NCBI GenBank assembly: GCA_937944885.1
Contig: CALFBB010000035.1
Location: forward strand, 1-35,493
Direction of reading: 5' to 3'
Source of the DNA: an uncultured cyanobacterium
GTDB lineage: Bacteria; Cyanobacteriota; Cyanobacteriia; Thermostichales; Thermostichaceae
Length of the DNA: 35,493 nt
Shown here piece by piece: positions 7,966-15,292 of this stretch (the stretch's first letter is position 1; each line of letters begins with the position of its first letter). The notes under the pieces were generated by a model. The model was not told where the DNA came from. It ran no database searches and saw nothing but the letters and a program-made list of their open reading frames with translations. A program made the translations under genes and the position numbers.

Positions 7966-8899
7966 GCGGCACAATCACCAGTTGAAAGGTGGCCAATTCT
8001 GTTAGGCCAATGGCTCGCGAGGCCTCCCATTGTCCCCGCTGCACCGCTAAGAAGGAGCCCCGTACCACTTCGGCAATGTAGCAGCCGGTGTAGGTGACCA
8101 GACCCAGCATCATGGCGGTAAACTCTGCCGAAAGCTGGGTTCCACCCCGAAAGTTAAAGCGATCCAGCACCGGAATATCCACGCGTAACGGCGACTCAGG
8201 GAAAAGAATCCAACAGGCGACCGCCAGCAGCAGCACCCCTAACCCTACCAGGCTGTTTCGCTGGATTGGCCCCACATCCGGGCGGCGAGCCAAGAGCAGT
8301 TTGCGGATCCCCCGAGCGGCTCCGGCCAAGATGATTACTGTCGGGAGCAGCCACCCACTGGGATCCAAACTGGGCAGGTTAATCCCCCGCTGACTGATGA
8401 AGAAAAAGCCCCCAATTGAATAGCTGTTGCGTACCGCGGGCAAAGTCAGGATCACCCCTTGGTACCAGAAGATGACGATCAAGAGCACCGGGATATTACG
8501 AAAGATCTCTGTGATGATTGTGGCCAGTTGACGGGCCAGCCAGTTGCTGGAGAGGCGAGCCACCCCCAAGATCATCCCCATCACCGTCGCCAAGACAATG
8601 CTGATGGAGGAGAGCCAAAGGGTATTCACTACACCGACCACAAAGGCCTTCAAGTAGCTCTCGGAGGGGTCGTAAGGGATCCCTTCGGTGATGCCAAAGT
8701 TGGCGGAATTGCCCAAGAATCGAAACCCAAAGGTTATCCCCAAGCGGCGCAGACTACTGGTCAGGTTCTGGGTAAGGATCCCGAACACTATCAGCACGGC
8801 AATGACAAAAGCCACTTGCAGGACAATTTTGAGGATGCGTTCGTCTCGCCACCAGGGGGGCTGAATATGGGGTTGGCTGGAAAGGGAAGTCATGAGCAT
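7962..8899 (-). pseudogene. aapQ: Amino-acid ABC transporter permease AapQ, C terminus deleted
   Basis: This is the first permease of the same importer. About 310 N-terminal residues are intact from ATG 8899 (alternative ATG 8893). They include WWRDERILKIVLQVAFVIAV (first membrane helix), ITEIFRNIPVLLIVIFWYQG, the inserted region between the first helices typical of AapQ, and AEVVRGSFLAVQRGQWEASR with its EAA-loop glycine. After LATFQLVIVPQAL the family sequence stops and the DNA continues in AapM coding sequence in another frame. The reading frame runs on to 7619 as nonsense. The lost piece is the last cytoplasmic loop and final helices (about 70 residues). Confidence 0.9.
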
Positions 8900-9016
8900 C
8901 TAAGCAGTTCAAACAGAGAAAGCTCTAAATCCAGCCTAGGGATCCCCATCCAGTCAACAACAGACGGGATCCCTGGGGTGGGGGTCAGATCAGCAGCATG
9001 GGATCAGGGTTCGGAA

Positions 9017-9492
9017 TTAGCGGAAGGGGGGCGCGTACTGGATCCCACCCTGGGTATAGGGCTGATTCAAACCACGGGCCACCCCCAACGGAGTTAGATG
9101 GCGGTCGAAGATCTCGCCGTAGTTACCGACTGCCTTGATCACATTCACCGTCCAATCCGGTTCCAATCCCAGCACTTCCCCGAGGTTGCCGTCTTGACCC
9201 AAGAACCGCAGGATATCGGGATCCTCAGAGCTGAGGAACTCCTCGACATTGGCGCTGGTAATTCCCCTTTCTCCTGCGTAGAACAGAGCGAAGACTGTCC
9301 AGTTCATGATGTCGGAGAAGCTCTCATCCCCTTGGGAAACCAAGCGACCTAGCGGTTCTTTAGAAATCACATCCCCCAAGATGACCTGATCCTCAGGGTT
9401 TTGCAGGGTTGCCCGGCGGGAGATCAGAGCACTTTGATCGGAGGTGATAGCATCGCAGCGCCCTTCATCGTAGGCATTGTAGGAGGAATCGT
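9017..9492 (-). pseudogene. aapJ: Amino-acid ABC transporter substrate-binding protein AapJ, 5'-truncated
   Basis: The remnant is the C-terminal part of a periplasmic polar-amino-acid binding protein. It has YNAYDEGRCDAITSDQSAL, EPLGRLVSQGDESFSDIMNW, a linker with DGNLGEVLGLEPDW, and NYGEIFDRHLTPLGVARG, ending at TAA 9017-9019. A complete AapJ is about 340-360 residues; only some 158 remain. The signal peptide and first lobe are gone. The remnant begins at or within a few bases of the stop codon of the upstream methyltransferase gene, so it has no start or promoter of its own. It lies in normal order before aapQ, about 117 bp away. Confidence 0.9.
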
Positions 9493-10248
9493 CTAGAGGG
9501 GCGTCAGCCGCGCCAGAAAGGCTCCCTCGGGATCTTGGTAGATAATTTGCCCTTGCCAACCGGTGGCTTGGGCATGTCGGAGAAGCGTTTCCGGATCCAC
9601 AAACAACCAAGGGAAGGGATCCCCCCGTTGCCCCTGGTACTCTGCTGTAAAGTAAATTACTTGTTCAGGGTCAGCCGCAGGGTCGGTAAACTCCTCTTCT
9701 GCCTGCAGGTCCTCTTTTGGGGGATCCCTGAGGTCGGTGGAGTCCAGGAGCAGTTGCCCGGTCGGTTGAATCCAGTCCTTGGCCAAGGTTAACAATCGAT
9801 CCAGCCCCACCAGGGATCCCACCAAGCCCACCCCATTCATCAACAGCAGCAGCGTGTCGAAGCGAAATTCCGGCCCTGGCCACTGAAAAATATCCGCCTG
9901 AATACGGTTGAGGACGCCTCGCTCTTTCATAATCTGCTGGGCCAAAGGGGAGCGATCCAGGGCCCAAACTGACAGACCCCGTTCCTGCAACAACAAAGCA
10001 TGCCGGCCCGTACCCGCTCCGATATCCAACACCCGCCCGCGACACAGATCCAAGGCCAAGGCTTCCGTTTCTGGCAAGTCCTGAGTGAAAAACACTTCCG
10101 CTGAGATCACCTGAACCGGCTCAACCGGGATCCCCTGTGGGGAGTGGGCATGCATCAAAACTGGCCCCTTGGGCTGCCCCCGATGCCAATCCCATAGCGC
10201 CTGATCCAACGGATCCCAGCCCTGATCTTTTTCGCCAGCCTCTATCAT
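9493..10248 (-). CDS. Class I SAM-dependent methyltransferase
   Basis: The 251 residues show a methyltransferase core: FFTQDLPETEALALDL, then motif I RVLDIGAGTGRHALLLQERG (about residue 73), the acidic end of strand 2 in VWALDRSPLA, and DTLLLLMNGVGLVGSL as the motif IV region. A C-terminal half follows with GQLLLDSTDLRD and WLFVDPETLLRHAQATGW. This arrangement resembles type-11/25 methyltransferases of unknown acceptor. The stop codon (complement of 9493-9495) abuts the truncated aapJ, so the last residues may be native or newly created by the rearrangement; the ending AFLARLTPL looks natural. It is divergent from the small gene at 10276. Confidence 0.8.
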   Translation of the reverse strand: MIEAGEKDQGWDPLDQALWDWHRGQPKGPVLMHAHSPQGIPVEPVQVISAEVFFTQDLPETEALALDLCRGRVLDIGAGTGRHALLLQERGLSVWALDRSPLAQQIMKERGVLNRIQADIFQWPGPEFRFDTLLLLMNGVGLVGSLVGLDRLLTLAKDWIQPTGQLLLDSTDLRDPPKEDLQAEEEFTDPAADPEQVIYFTAEYQGQRGDPFPWLFVDPETLLRHAQATGWQGQIIYQDPEGAFLARLTPL

Positions 10249-10275
10249 GGTGAGGAAAGCTAGAACATTGACCCG

Positions 10276-10509
10276 ATGGCCATCATCGCATTTCTCTACG
10301 CTGCCGCTCTTGTGCTTTTGCTAACCGGGCTGGTCGTTTGGGCTGCCTCCAAGCAGCTTCCCCCGGATGCACCAGACTCTGGGGTGCCCGATGGCGGGCC
10401 GATGGGGGAAAGCTCTGAAGCTCTACCTGCTTCTATTCTGGAACAGTTGGAACGTCAGTACCGCAACAGCCCCTCCTACAACCCAGACCCCACTGATTCC
10501 TCACACTGA
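10276..10509 (+). CDS. Small single-span membrane protein, unknown function
   Basis: The 77 residues begin with a hydrophobic helix (residues 2-24, IIAFLYAAALVLLLTGLVVW). A Pro/Asp/Gly-rich hydrophilic tail follows, with a short amphipathic stretch ASILEQLERQYRNSPS. It is probably membrane-anchored with the tail on one face. I do not recognise the family. The start ATG is 27 bases from the divergent methyltransferase start, so the two share a small promoter region. Codon use resembles the neighbours, and the ORF is not the shadow of another gene. Confidence 0.6.
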   Translation: MAIIAFLYAAALVLLLTGLVVWAASKQLPPDAPDSGVPDGGPMGESSEALPASILEQLERQYRNSPSYNPDPTDSSH

Positions 10510-10604
10510 TTCGTAAAGTTCTTGAGCTTCTGGCCCTAAGCTGAGCTCTCAAGGGTTGTTGACCTGTCCATTGCCGGCAGGTGCTCATGCATCTGTTTAA
10601 TCTG

Positions 10605-10644
10605 ACTTAATTAACACTTAATTACACTTATACACTTAATTAAC
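10605..10644 (+). promoter_or_regulatory. Pho-box-like repeats (CTTAATTA)
   Basis: CTTAATTA occurs at 10606-10613, 10617-10624 and 10635-10642, with a partial CTTATA at 10627-10632. The first two copies are separated by exactly three bases. Each full copy fits the cyanobacterial Pho-box repeat PyTTAAPyPy(T/A), which the SphR/PhoB-type regulator binds as spaced 8-mers. The third copy is not at the canonical spacing. The array lies about 100 bp upstream of the binding-protein gene. Alternatively it is simply an AT-rich slippage repeat. Confidence 0.4.
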
Positions 10645-10686
10645 TTGTAGTTCAACTAAGTTGGTAAAGAGCCACCCCAACTGGGC

Positions 10687-10710
10687 CATTTTATAAGTCA
10701 TTTTATAAGT
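10687..10710. repeat. Perfect 12-bp tandem duplication
   Basis: CATTTTATAAGT occurs at 10687-10698 and 10699-10710, just before the binding-protein gene. Each copy contains TATAAG, so the duplication may also have doubled a -10 element. Confidence 0.95.
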
Positions 10711-10745
10711 AAGTTAGTTTGCTAAGTTTTTACAGGTTCGGCTTC

Positions 10746-12173
10746 ATGACTGCTAAATCCCCGCCACCTATTGTTTACATCACCCTGGGTCTATTGCTGA
10801 TCGGCGGGGGCTGGTATGGTTTACGTTCCGGTTATATTCGCTGGCCTGAGAACCTGCCCCAGCTTCTGCAGCCAAAAGATCCGCAGCCCAAAGCAAGCCC
10901 AGGGGTAGGGGCTAGCCCCGTGGTTCTCAGCCGCGGTGAACGCACCCTCTTTGCCGACAGCAGCCCCATGACAACAGCTGCTGCAGAGTTATTGCGGCAG
11001 GGCAACCTCACCGCTGCCATTCCAGTCTTGGAGACAACTTTACAAAACAACCGCAACGATCCGGAGGCACGCATTTTTTTGAACAATGCCCGTGCCCGGC
11101 AGCAAGGCAATCCCCTCAGCTTGGCGGTAGTGGTGCCCATCTCCAGCAATCCCAACCGGGCCAAGGAGACCCTGCGGGGGGTGGCCCAAGCCCAGGAGGA
11201 GTTTAGACAGCGGGGCGGCCTCTCCGGTCGCCTGCTGGAGGTGGTGATTGTCGATGATGGGGATGATGCTGAGCGGGCTGCTGCTGCGGCCAAAGCCTTG
11301 GTGGAGCAACCTGAGGTTCTCGGAGTGGTGGGGCACAACGCCAGTGATGCCACGATTGCTGCTGCTGCTGTTTATCAGGCTGCCGGGTTAGCGATGATCT
11401 CTTCCACCTCCACCAGCACCCAAATTAGCACCCTGGGCAACGCCATTTTCCGCACAGTACCTTCCGACCAAATTGCCGGTACCCAACTGGCCCGCTATGC
11501 TCTCAACACCCTGCGCCTACAGAGGGCAGCCATTTTTTACAATCCCAACAGTGCCTATAGCTCCAGCTTGCGCAATGCCTTTGCTACCACCCTAGCCAGT
11601 GAAGGTGGGCAGATCACCACTGAGTTTGATCTCTCGGCAGCCGACTTCAACCCCCAGTCCAGCTTCAAGATGGCAATTGGCCAAGGCGCTGAGTTGGCAT
11701 TTTTGGCCCCCACTGCGGCAGTGACCACCCAAGCTTTGGCTGTAGCTCAGGAAAATGCCCGCCATGGAAAACCTCTCACCCTCCTGGGCGGAGATGTGCT
11801 GTTTAGCCTCAATACCCTACAACAGGGAGGAGCTGCGGTGGAGGGTCTGGTGGTGGCGGTGCCCTGGCACCCGGATGTGCCCCGCAACCGTGAGTTTGCC
11901 CAGGCGGCAGCTCAACTGTGGGGGGGACAGGTAAGTTGGCGCACGGCTTTAGCCTACGATGCCACCCGTGCTTTTTTGCAGGCTCTGGAATCGGGAGCCA
12001 CCCGCACAGCGGTCCTGTCTGCTTTGGGTAGTCCCAATTTCTTGCTGAACAACGGAGCTTCGGGGCAGGTGCGCTTCTTGCCCTCCGGCGACCGGGATGC
12101 CCCAAATGTCCTGGTGCGCGTTCAACCGGGAAACCGCTCCGGTACCGGCTACGATTTTGTGCCCCTCCCCTAG
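10746..12173 (+). CDS. Membrane-anchored ABC-type (branched-chain amino-acid type) substrate-binding protein
   Basis: The 475 residues from ATG 10746 (MTAKSPPP) start with an uncleaved-looking hydrophobic segment (about residues 9-25). A Pro-rich linker follows, then a short TPR-like helical stretch (AAELLRQGNLTAAIPVLETTLQNN...EARIFLNNARAR, about 75-120). Next comes a periplasmic binding domain of the Leu/Ile/Val type: LAVVVPIS, VVIVDDGDDAERA, VVGHNASDATIAAAAVYQ, MISSTSTS, IFRTVPSDQIAGTQLARYA and AALAYDATRAFLQAL. Such TPR-plus-LivK proteins are common in cyanobacteria and their ligands are mostly unknown. A TTG at 10719 would add nine residues; ATG is preferred. No permease genes adjoin, so it may be a sensor rather than a transporter part. 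Confidence 0.8.
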   Translation: MTAKSPPPIVYITLGLLLIGGGWYGLRSGYIRWPENLPQLLQPKDPQPKASPGVGASPVVLSRGERTLFADSSPMTTAAAELLRQGNLTAAIPVLETTLQNNRNDPEARIFLNNARARQQGNPLSLAVVVPISSNPNRAKETLRGVAQAQEEFRQRGGLSGRLLEVVIVDDGDDAERAAAAAKALVEQPEVLGVVGHNASDATIAAAAVYQAAGLAMISSTSTSTQISTLGNAIFRTVPSDQIAGTQLARYALNTLRLQRAAIFYNPNSAYSSSLRNAFATTLASEGGQITTEFDLSAADFNPQSSFKMAIGQGAELAFLAPTAAVTTQALAVAQENARHGKPLTLLGGDVLFSLNTLQQGGAAVEGLVVAVPWHPDVPRNREFAQAAAQLWGGQVSWRTALAYDATRAFLQALESGATRTAVLSALGSPNFLLNNGASGQVRFLPSGDRDAPNVLVRVQPGNRSGTGYDFVPLP

Positions 12174-12228
12174 GGATCCCGGCTAACGCTACAGTGGGTG
12201 GTACTCTGGACTCGACGGATGCCTATCT

Positions 12229-13038
12229 ATGCCCAGCCGGATTACTAACCGCTTTCAAGACCTGCACCAGCGAGGGAAAAAAGCCCTTATCCCCTACCTT
12301 ACGGCTGGGGATCCGGATTTATCCACCACCTTCGAGGCTCTGCGGGTTTTGGATCAGAGCGGTGCAGACTTAATCGAGTTGGGGGTGCCCTATTCGGATC
12401 CTCTGGCAGATGGCCCCGTTATTCAAGCGGCAGCCACCCGTGCTCTCAAACGGGGGGTTACCCTACAGGCTATCCTGCAAGGCTTAAGTCAGCTTTCCTT
12501 GCAAGCCCCCCTTATTCTGTTTACTTACTACAACCCCATCTACCAAGTTGGCATCCCGAAATTTATGCAACAACTGCGGCAGGCAGGCTGTGCAGGCTTG
12601 GTTGTCCCGGATTTGCCCCTAGAGGAGGCCGAACCCCTACGACAGGCAGCCCAGGCTGAACACCTCGATCTCATCCTGTTGGTGGCCCCCACCAGCCCTG
12701 TGGAGCGCATGCAACAGATTGCCCGGCATTCCAGCGGTTTTGTTTACTTGGTCAGTACCACCGGTGTTACCGGTCAACGATCCACTCTGGCAGAACGGAT
12801 CCCAACTTTAATACAGCAGCTGCGCCAACAAACCCCCTTGCCGATTGGGGTGGGCTTTGGCATTTCCAGTCCGGAACAAGCCCGTCAAATTGCTCTCTGG
12901 GGAGCCGATGCCGCTATTGTCGGCAGTGCCTTTGTGCAGCGCCTAGCCCAAGCAGCCACCCCGGCCCAAGGGTTAGAACAGATCGGTGAGTTCTGCCGAG
13001 AGCTGAAAGCGGCTCTCCCAGATACTGCAAGGCTTTAG
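12229..13038 (+). CDS. trpA: Tryptophan synthase alpha chain
   Basis: TrpA cleaves indole-3-glycerol phosphate to indole and glyceraldehyde 3-phosphate and channels indole to TrpB. The 269-residue TIM barrel has the catalytic Glu50 and Asp61 in [19 protein letters not shown]. Also present are [11 protein letters not shown] near residue 20, [30 protein letters not shown] and the phosphate-binding GVGFGIS and [11 protein letters not shown]. All key positions are present and the length is typical. As often in cyanobacteria, it is not next to other trp genes. It starts at ATG 12229, with GGATCCC directly after the upstream gene's stop. Confidence 0.96.
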   Translation: MPSRITNRFQDLHQRGKKALIPYLTAGDPDLSTTFEALRVLDQSGADLIELGVPYSDPLADGPVIQAAATRALKRGVTLQAILQGLSQLSLQAPLILFTYYNPIYQVGIPKFMQQLRQAGCAGLVVPDLPLEEAEPLRQAAQAEHLDLILLVAPTSPVERMQQIARHSSGFVYLVSTTGVTGQRSTLAERIPTLIQQLRQQTPLPIGVGFGISSPEQARQIALWGADAAIVGSAFVQRLAQAATPAQGLEQIGEFCRELKAALPDTARL

Positions 13039-13115
13039 TGCAGGGGAGCTGGATACTCAGCCTGACCAGCTCTCAAAACAAATGTTTACAATTTATAAGC
13101 TCAGCCCCCTCAAAA

Positions 13116-13135
13116 TTTCCTGCTTTTTCCTGCCT
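13116..13135. repeat. 10-bp near-perfect tandem duplication
   Basis: TTTCCTGCTT is followed by TTTCCTGCCT, 9 of 10 identical, upstream of the cpc promoter. Confidence 0.75.
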
Positions 13136-13179
13136 AAGGCCCATGAACCTCAAGTGAGCAGGGATTTCGATGGATATTC

Positions 13180-13199
13180 TTTTGTAAATCTTTACAAAA
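13180..13199. promoter_or_regulatory. Perfect inverted repeat upstream of cpcB, candidate operator
   Basis: TTTTGTAAA (13180-13188) and TTTACAAAA (13191-13199) are exact reverse complements separated by TC. The centre is about 28 bp before the putative -10, covering the -35 region. This is a good position for a dimeric regulator. It is not an NtcA site, because GTA and TAC are six rather than eight bases apart. The half-site TTTACA resembles RpaB boxes, but those are direct repeats. Confidence 0.55.
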
Positions 13200-13447
13200 T
13201 ACTCATCCATCCCAGGCTATAAAATTAACCTGGGTGCTCGGCTGTCTGAAAGTCGCAGAAGTTCTTGACCTGTCTAAAAATTTGGGGTTTCGGTGGGGGT
13301 AGAGTTCAGTTGAACCTGCTGCCACAGGATCCCCGGTTTTTGGAGGGCAAAGGGGATCCCTGCACGAGGGTTGGTTTGGGATCCGGCTTCTGGGAAGTTT
13401 AGCCAGTCGCTCATTCGGTTTTTGGAAAGACCAGAAGGAGATCAATC

Positions 13448-13966
13448 ATGCAAGACGCCTTTACCCGGGTGATTGCTCAGGCAGATACACGCGGTGCTTT
13501 TTTAAGTGATCAAGAGTTTGACCGTTTGGCAGCCTTAGTGGCTGAGGGCAACAAGCGCCTCGACGCCGTCAACCGTATTACCAGCAACGCCGCACAAATT
13601 GTGTCCAATGCGGCCCGTTCTTTGTTTGCCCAAGAACCGGATCTGATCGCTCCGGGTGGCAATGCCTACACCAACCGTCGCATGGCTGCCTGCTTGCGCG
13701 ACATGGAAATCATCTTGCGCTACATCAGCTATGCCACTCTGGCCGGTGACAGCTCTGTGTTGGAAGATCGCTGCTTGAACGGTCTACGGGAAACCTACAT
13801 TGCTCTGGGCGTACCTACCACCTCTGTGGCCAACGGCATTGCGGCCATGAAGAAAGAAGCTTTGGCCAAGATCATGGATCCGGCAGGCATTACCCCTGGC
13901 GACTGCTCGGCGTTACAAAGCGAAGTGGCCAGCTACTTCGACAAGGCTGCTGCTGCTATTGTGTGA
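13448..13966 (+). CDS. cpcB: C-phycocyanin beta subunit
   Basis: CpcB binds two phycocyanobilins and with CpcA forms the hexameric discs of phycobilisome rods. The 172 residues are full length. Cys82 ([13 protein letters not shown]) and Cys153 (GDCSALQSE) are the chromophore attachment sites. Asn72 in [10 protein letters not shown] is the residue normally methylated. These motifs favour phycocyanin over phycoerythrocyanin or allophycocyanin. AAGGAG lies seven bases before the ATG. It is the first gene of a plus-strand operon with cpcA, cpcD, cpcE, cpcF and cpcG. Confidence 0.96.
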   Translation: MQDAFTRVIAQADTRGAFLSDQEFDRLAALVAEGNKRLDAVNRITSNAAQIVSNAARSLFAQEPDLIAPGGNAYTNRRMAACLRDMEIILRYISYATLAGDSSVLEDRCLNGLRETYIALGVPTTSVANGIAAMKKEALAKIMDPAGITPGDCSALQSEVASYFDKAAAAIV

Positions 13967-14040
13967 ATTTTGGGTTAGGACCTGTTTGGTCATTCCCGAA
14001 TGCTCTTTGATCCACAGTCTTTATTCTGCTGAGGGTAAGT

Positions 14041-14067
14041 GCTGAGGCGGGATATCGTGCCTCCAGC
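14041..14067 (+). other. Hairpin between cpcB and cpcA
   Basis: GCTGAGGC (14041-14048) pairs with GCCTC-C-AGC (14059-14067), one base bulged, in the 162-bp cpcB-cpcA spacer. There is no T-run, so mRNA processing or stability is more likely than termination. Confidence 0.45.
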
Positions 14068-14128
14068 GGGCTTTTCCCTACAGAGATTCCCTTAACAACA
14101 GAGCTGATTTAACTTAAGGAGTTGCAAG

Positions 14129-14617
14129 GTGAAAACCGTCATCACTGAAGCGATTGCTGCTGCTGACAATCAGGGGCGTTTCCTCAATGCCAGTGAGTTG
14201 CAGTCTGTTTATGGCCGCTACCAGCGTGCTGCTGCCTCCCTGGAAGCTGCCCGCGTCTTGACCAATAACCAACAAACATTGGTGCGGGAAGCGGTGCAGG
14301 AAGTGTTTAGAAAGTATCCTTACTTAACCCAACCTGGGGAAATGGGCCATGGCGATGTGTTCCAGGCCAAGTGTGCCCGGGATATCGGCTACTATCTCCG
14401 CTTCATCACCTACTCTTTGGTTGCCGGTGGTACTGGGCCTCTGGATGACTACTTGGTGGCTGGGTTGCGGGAAGTGAACCGCTCCTTCAACCTCTCCCCT
14501 AGCTGGTACATTGTAGCCCTGCAATACATGAAGGGTCGTGCCCTGGGTATGTTGAGCGGCCAAGCGGCAAACGAAGCCAGCATCTACTTCGATTACGCCA
14601 TTAACGCCCTCAGCTGA
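14129..14617 (+). CDS. cpcA: C-phycocyanin alpha subunit
   Basis: CpcA carries one phycocyanobilin, attached by the CpcE/CpcF lyase. The 162 residues begin [19 protein letters not shown] and contain the bilin site [13 protein letters not shown] (Cys82 here; the family's Cys84). They end with the typical [14 protein letters not shown]. The loop before the cysteine is about two residues shorter than usual and lacks the common MQGPNYA sequence, reading [11 protein letters not shown] instead; this could tune chromophore packing or stability. The start is GTG at 14129 with AAGGAG seven bases upstream. Asp85 and the [14 protein letters not shown] segment are conserved. Confidence 0.94.
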   Translation: MKTVITEAIAAADNQGRFLNASELQSVYGRYQRAAASLEAARVLTNNQQTLVREAVQEVFRKYPYLTQPGEMGHGDVFQAKCARDIGYYLRFITYSLVAGGTGPLDDYLVAGLREVNRSFNLSPSWYIVALQYMKGRALGMLSGQAANEASIYFDYAINALS

Positions 14618-14975
14618 AAGATCCCATTGTAGGGATCCCCGCTATTTGAGTGGATGATCTCTTTTTCCTGTCAACGGGATCTAGTCCTTAACAGAGCAGG
14701 CGGCGGCTCGGGGGTTGTTGGTCTACCTGTTTTCGGGTTGCTCTGCTGACTTGACTTCTCAGTCAGCTAGATAGGTTTTTAATATCCTGAGGAATCCGCA
14801 GCTGTAGCCGTCTGTCTGCTCTCTGGTTTCTGTTTTGGGCTGCTACTTGGGGCAAGGGATCCCTGTACTCTGGGGAACTTTCTTGAGTTGGTCTGGAGTT
14901 GGGGTGTCACCCAGAGCAGTCGTTCCTAGCCAGTGGAATCAGTGGAATCAATAGAATCAATTTTTGGGGGAAGCG
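14618..14975 (+). other. 358-bp gene-free spacer between cpcA and cpcD
   Basis: I see no coding sequence here. Where many cyanobacteria have the rod linker gene cpcC, no linker-domain sequence can be read. The spacer contains a long-range inverted repeat CAGAGCA/TGCTCTG (14692-14698 and 14739-14745) with a 40-base loop. It ends in three 9-bp repeats (14931-14957) and the GGGGGAAG ribosome site of cpcD. Confidence 0.6.
14931..14957. repeat. 9-bp repeat, three copies
   Basis: CAGTGGAAT (14931-14939), CAGTGGAAT (14940-14948) and CAATAGAAT (14949-14957) lie in tandem 18 bp before the cpcD start. Confidence 0.9.
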
Positions 14976-15245
14976 ATGTTTGGTCAAAGCACCACCGGTC
15001 CCGAAGCCCTAACGGAAGCCGGCAGCCGGGTTTACAAAATTGAGTACACCGGCCTGCGCAACCCTCCTGAGGCTCTGGCCACCTCTGACAAGGTTCGTCG
15101 CAGTACCGTCAGTACTACCGTTCCCTATGGGCGTTTGTCGGCTGAGATGCAGCGCATCCTGCGCATGGGGGGCAAAGTTGTGCGGGTCGCTGCGGTTTCG
15201 GGGGTGAATGGGGCTCCTACCCAGAGCAACAATGCTGCCGAGTAG
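14976..15245 (+). CDS. cpcD: Small rod-capping linker, CpcD type
   Basis: CpcD caps the outer end of phycocyanin rods and limits their length. The 89 residues start at ATG 14976 (MFGQSTTG), nine bases after the start of a GGGGGAAG ribosome site. They hold one CpcD-like domain: RVYKIEYTGLRN, then VRRSTVSTTVPYGRLSAEMQ and RILRMGGKVVRVAAV. A short Asn/Ala-rich tail follows. The TTG at 14964 is less likely. It lies in the cpc operon, 358 bp behind cpcA and 45 bp before cpcE. Confidence 0.88.
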   Translation: MFGQSTTGPEALTEAGSRVYKIEYTGLRNPPEALATSDKVRRSTVSTTVPYGRLSAEMQRILRMGGKVVRVAAVSGVNGAPTQSNNAAE

Positions 15246-15261
15246 GAAACTTGCTCTATTG

Positions 15262-15292
15262 CAGAGTTTATCCAGAGTTCCTCAGGGTTCAT
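15262..15292. repeat. Degenerate 10-11-bp repeat, three copies, before cpcE
   Basis: CAGAGTTTATC, CAGAGTTCCT and CAGGGTTCAT lie head-to-tail and reach into the cpcE start codon (ATG at 15291). Adjacent copies share 7-9 positions. Confidence 0.5.

Larger units (their letters stand above)
13039..13447 (+). promoter_or_regulatory. cpc operon promoter and leader region
   Basis: No gene is seen in these 409 bases. Features in order: a 10-bp near-perfect tandem duplication (13116-13135), a perfect inverted repeat (13180-13199), a -10-like TATAAA at 13218-13223, and a leader of about 215 bases to cpcB. AAGGAG at 13435-13440 lies seven bases before the cpcB ATG. No good -35 lies 17 bases before the -10, as expected for an activator-dependent phycocyanin promoter. 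Confidence 0.6.

Noticed and set aside
13180-13199. NtcA site at the cpcB palindrome
   Set aside because: GTA and TAC are separated by six bases instead of eight.
14692-14745. Terminator after cpcA
   Set aside because: The 7-bp inverted repeat has a 40-base loop and no T-run, so it is unlikely to terminate transcription.
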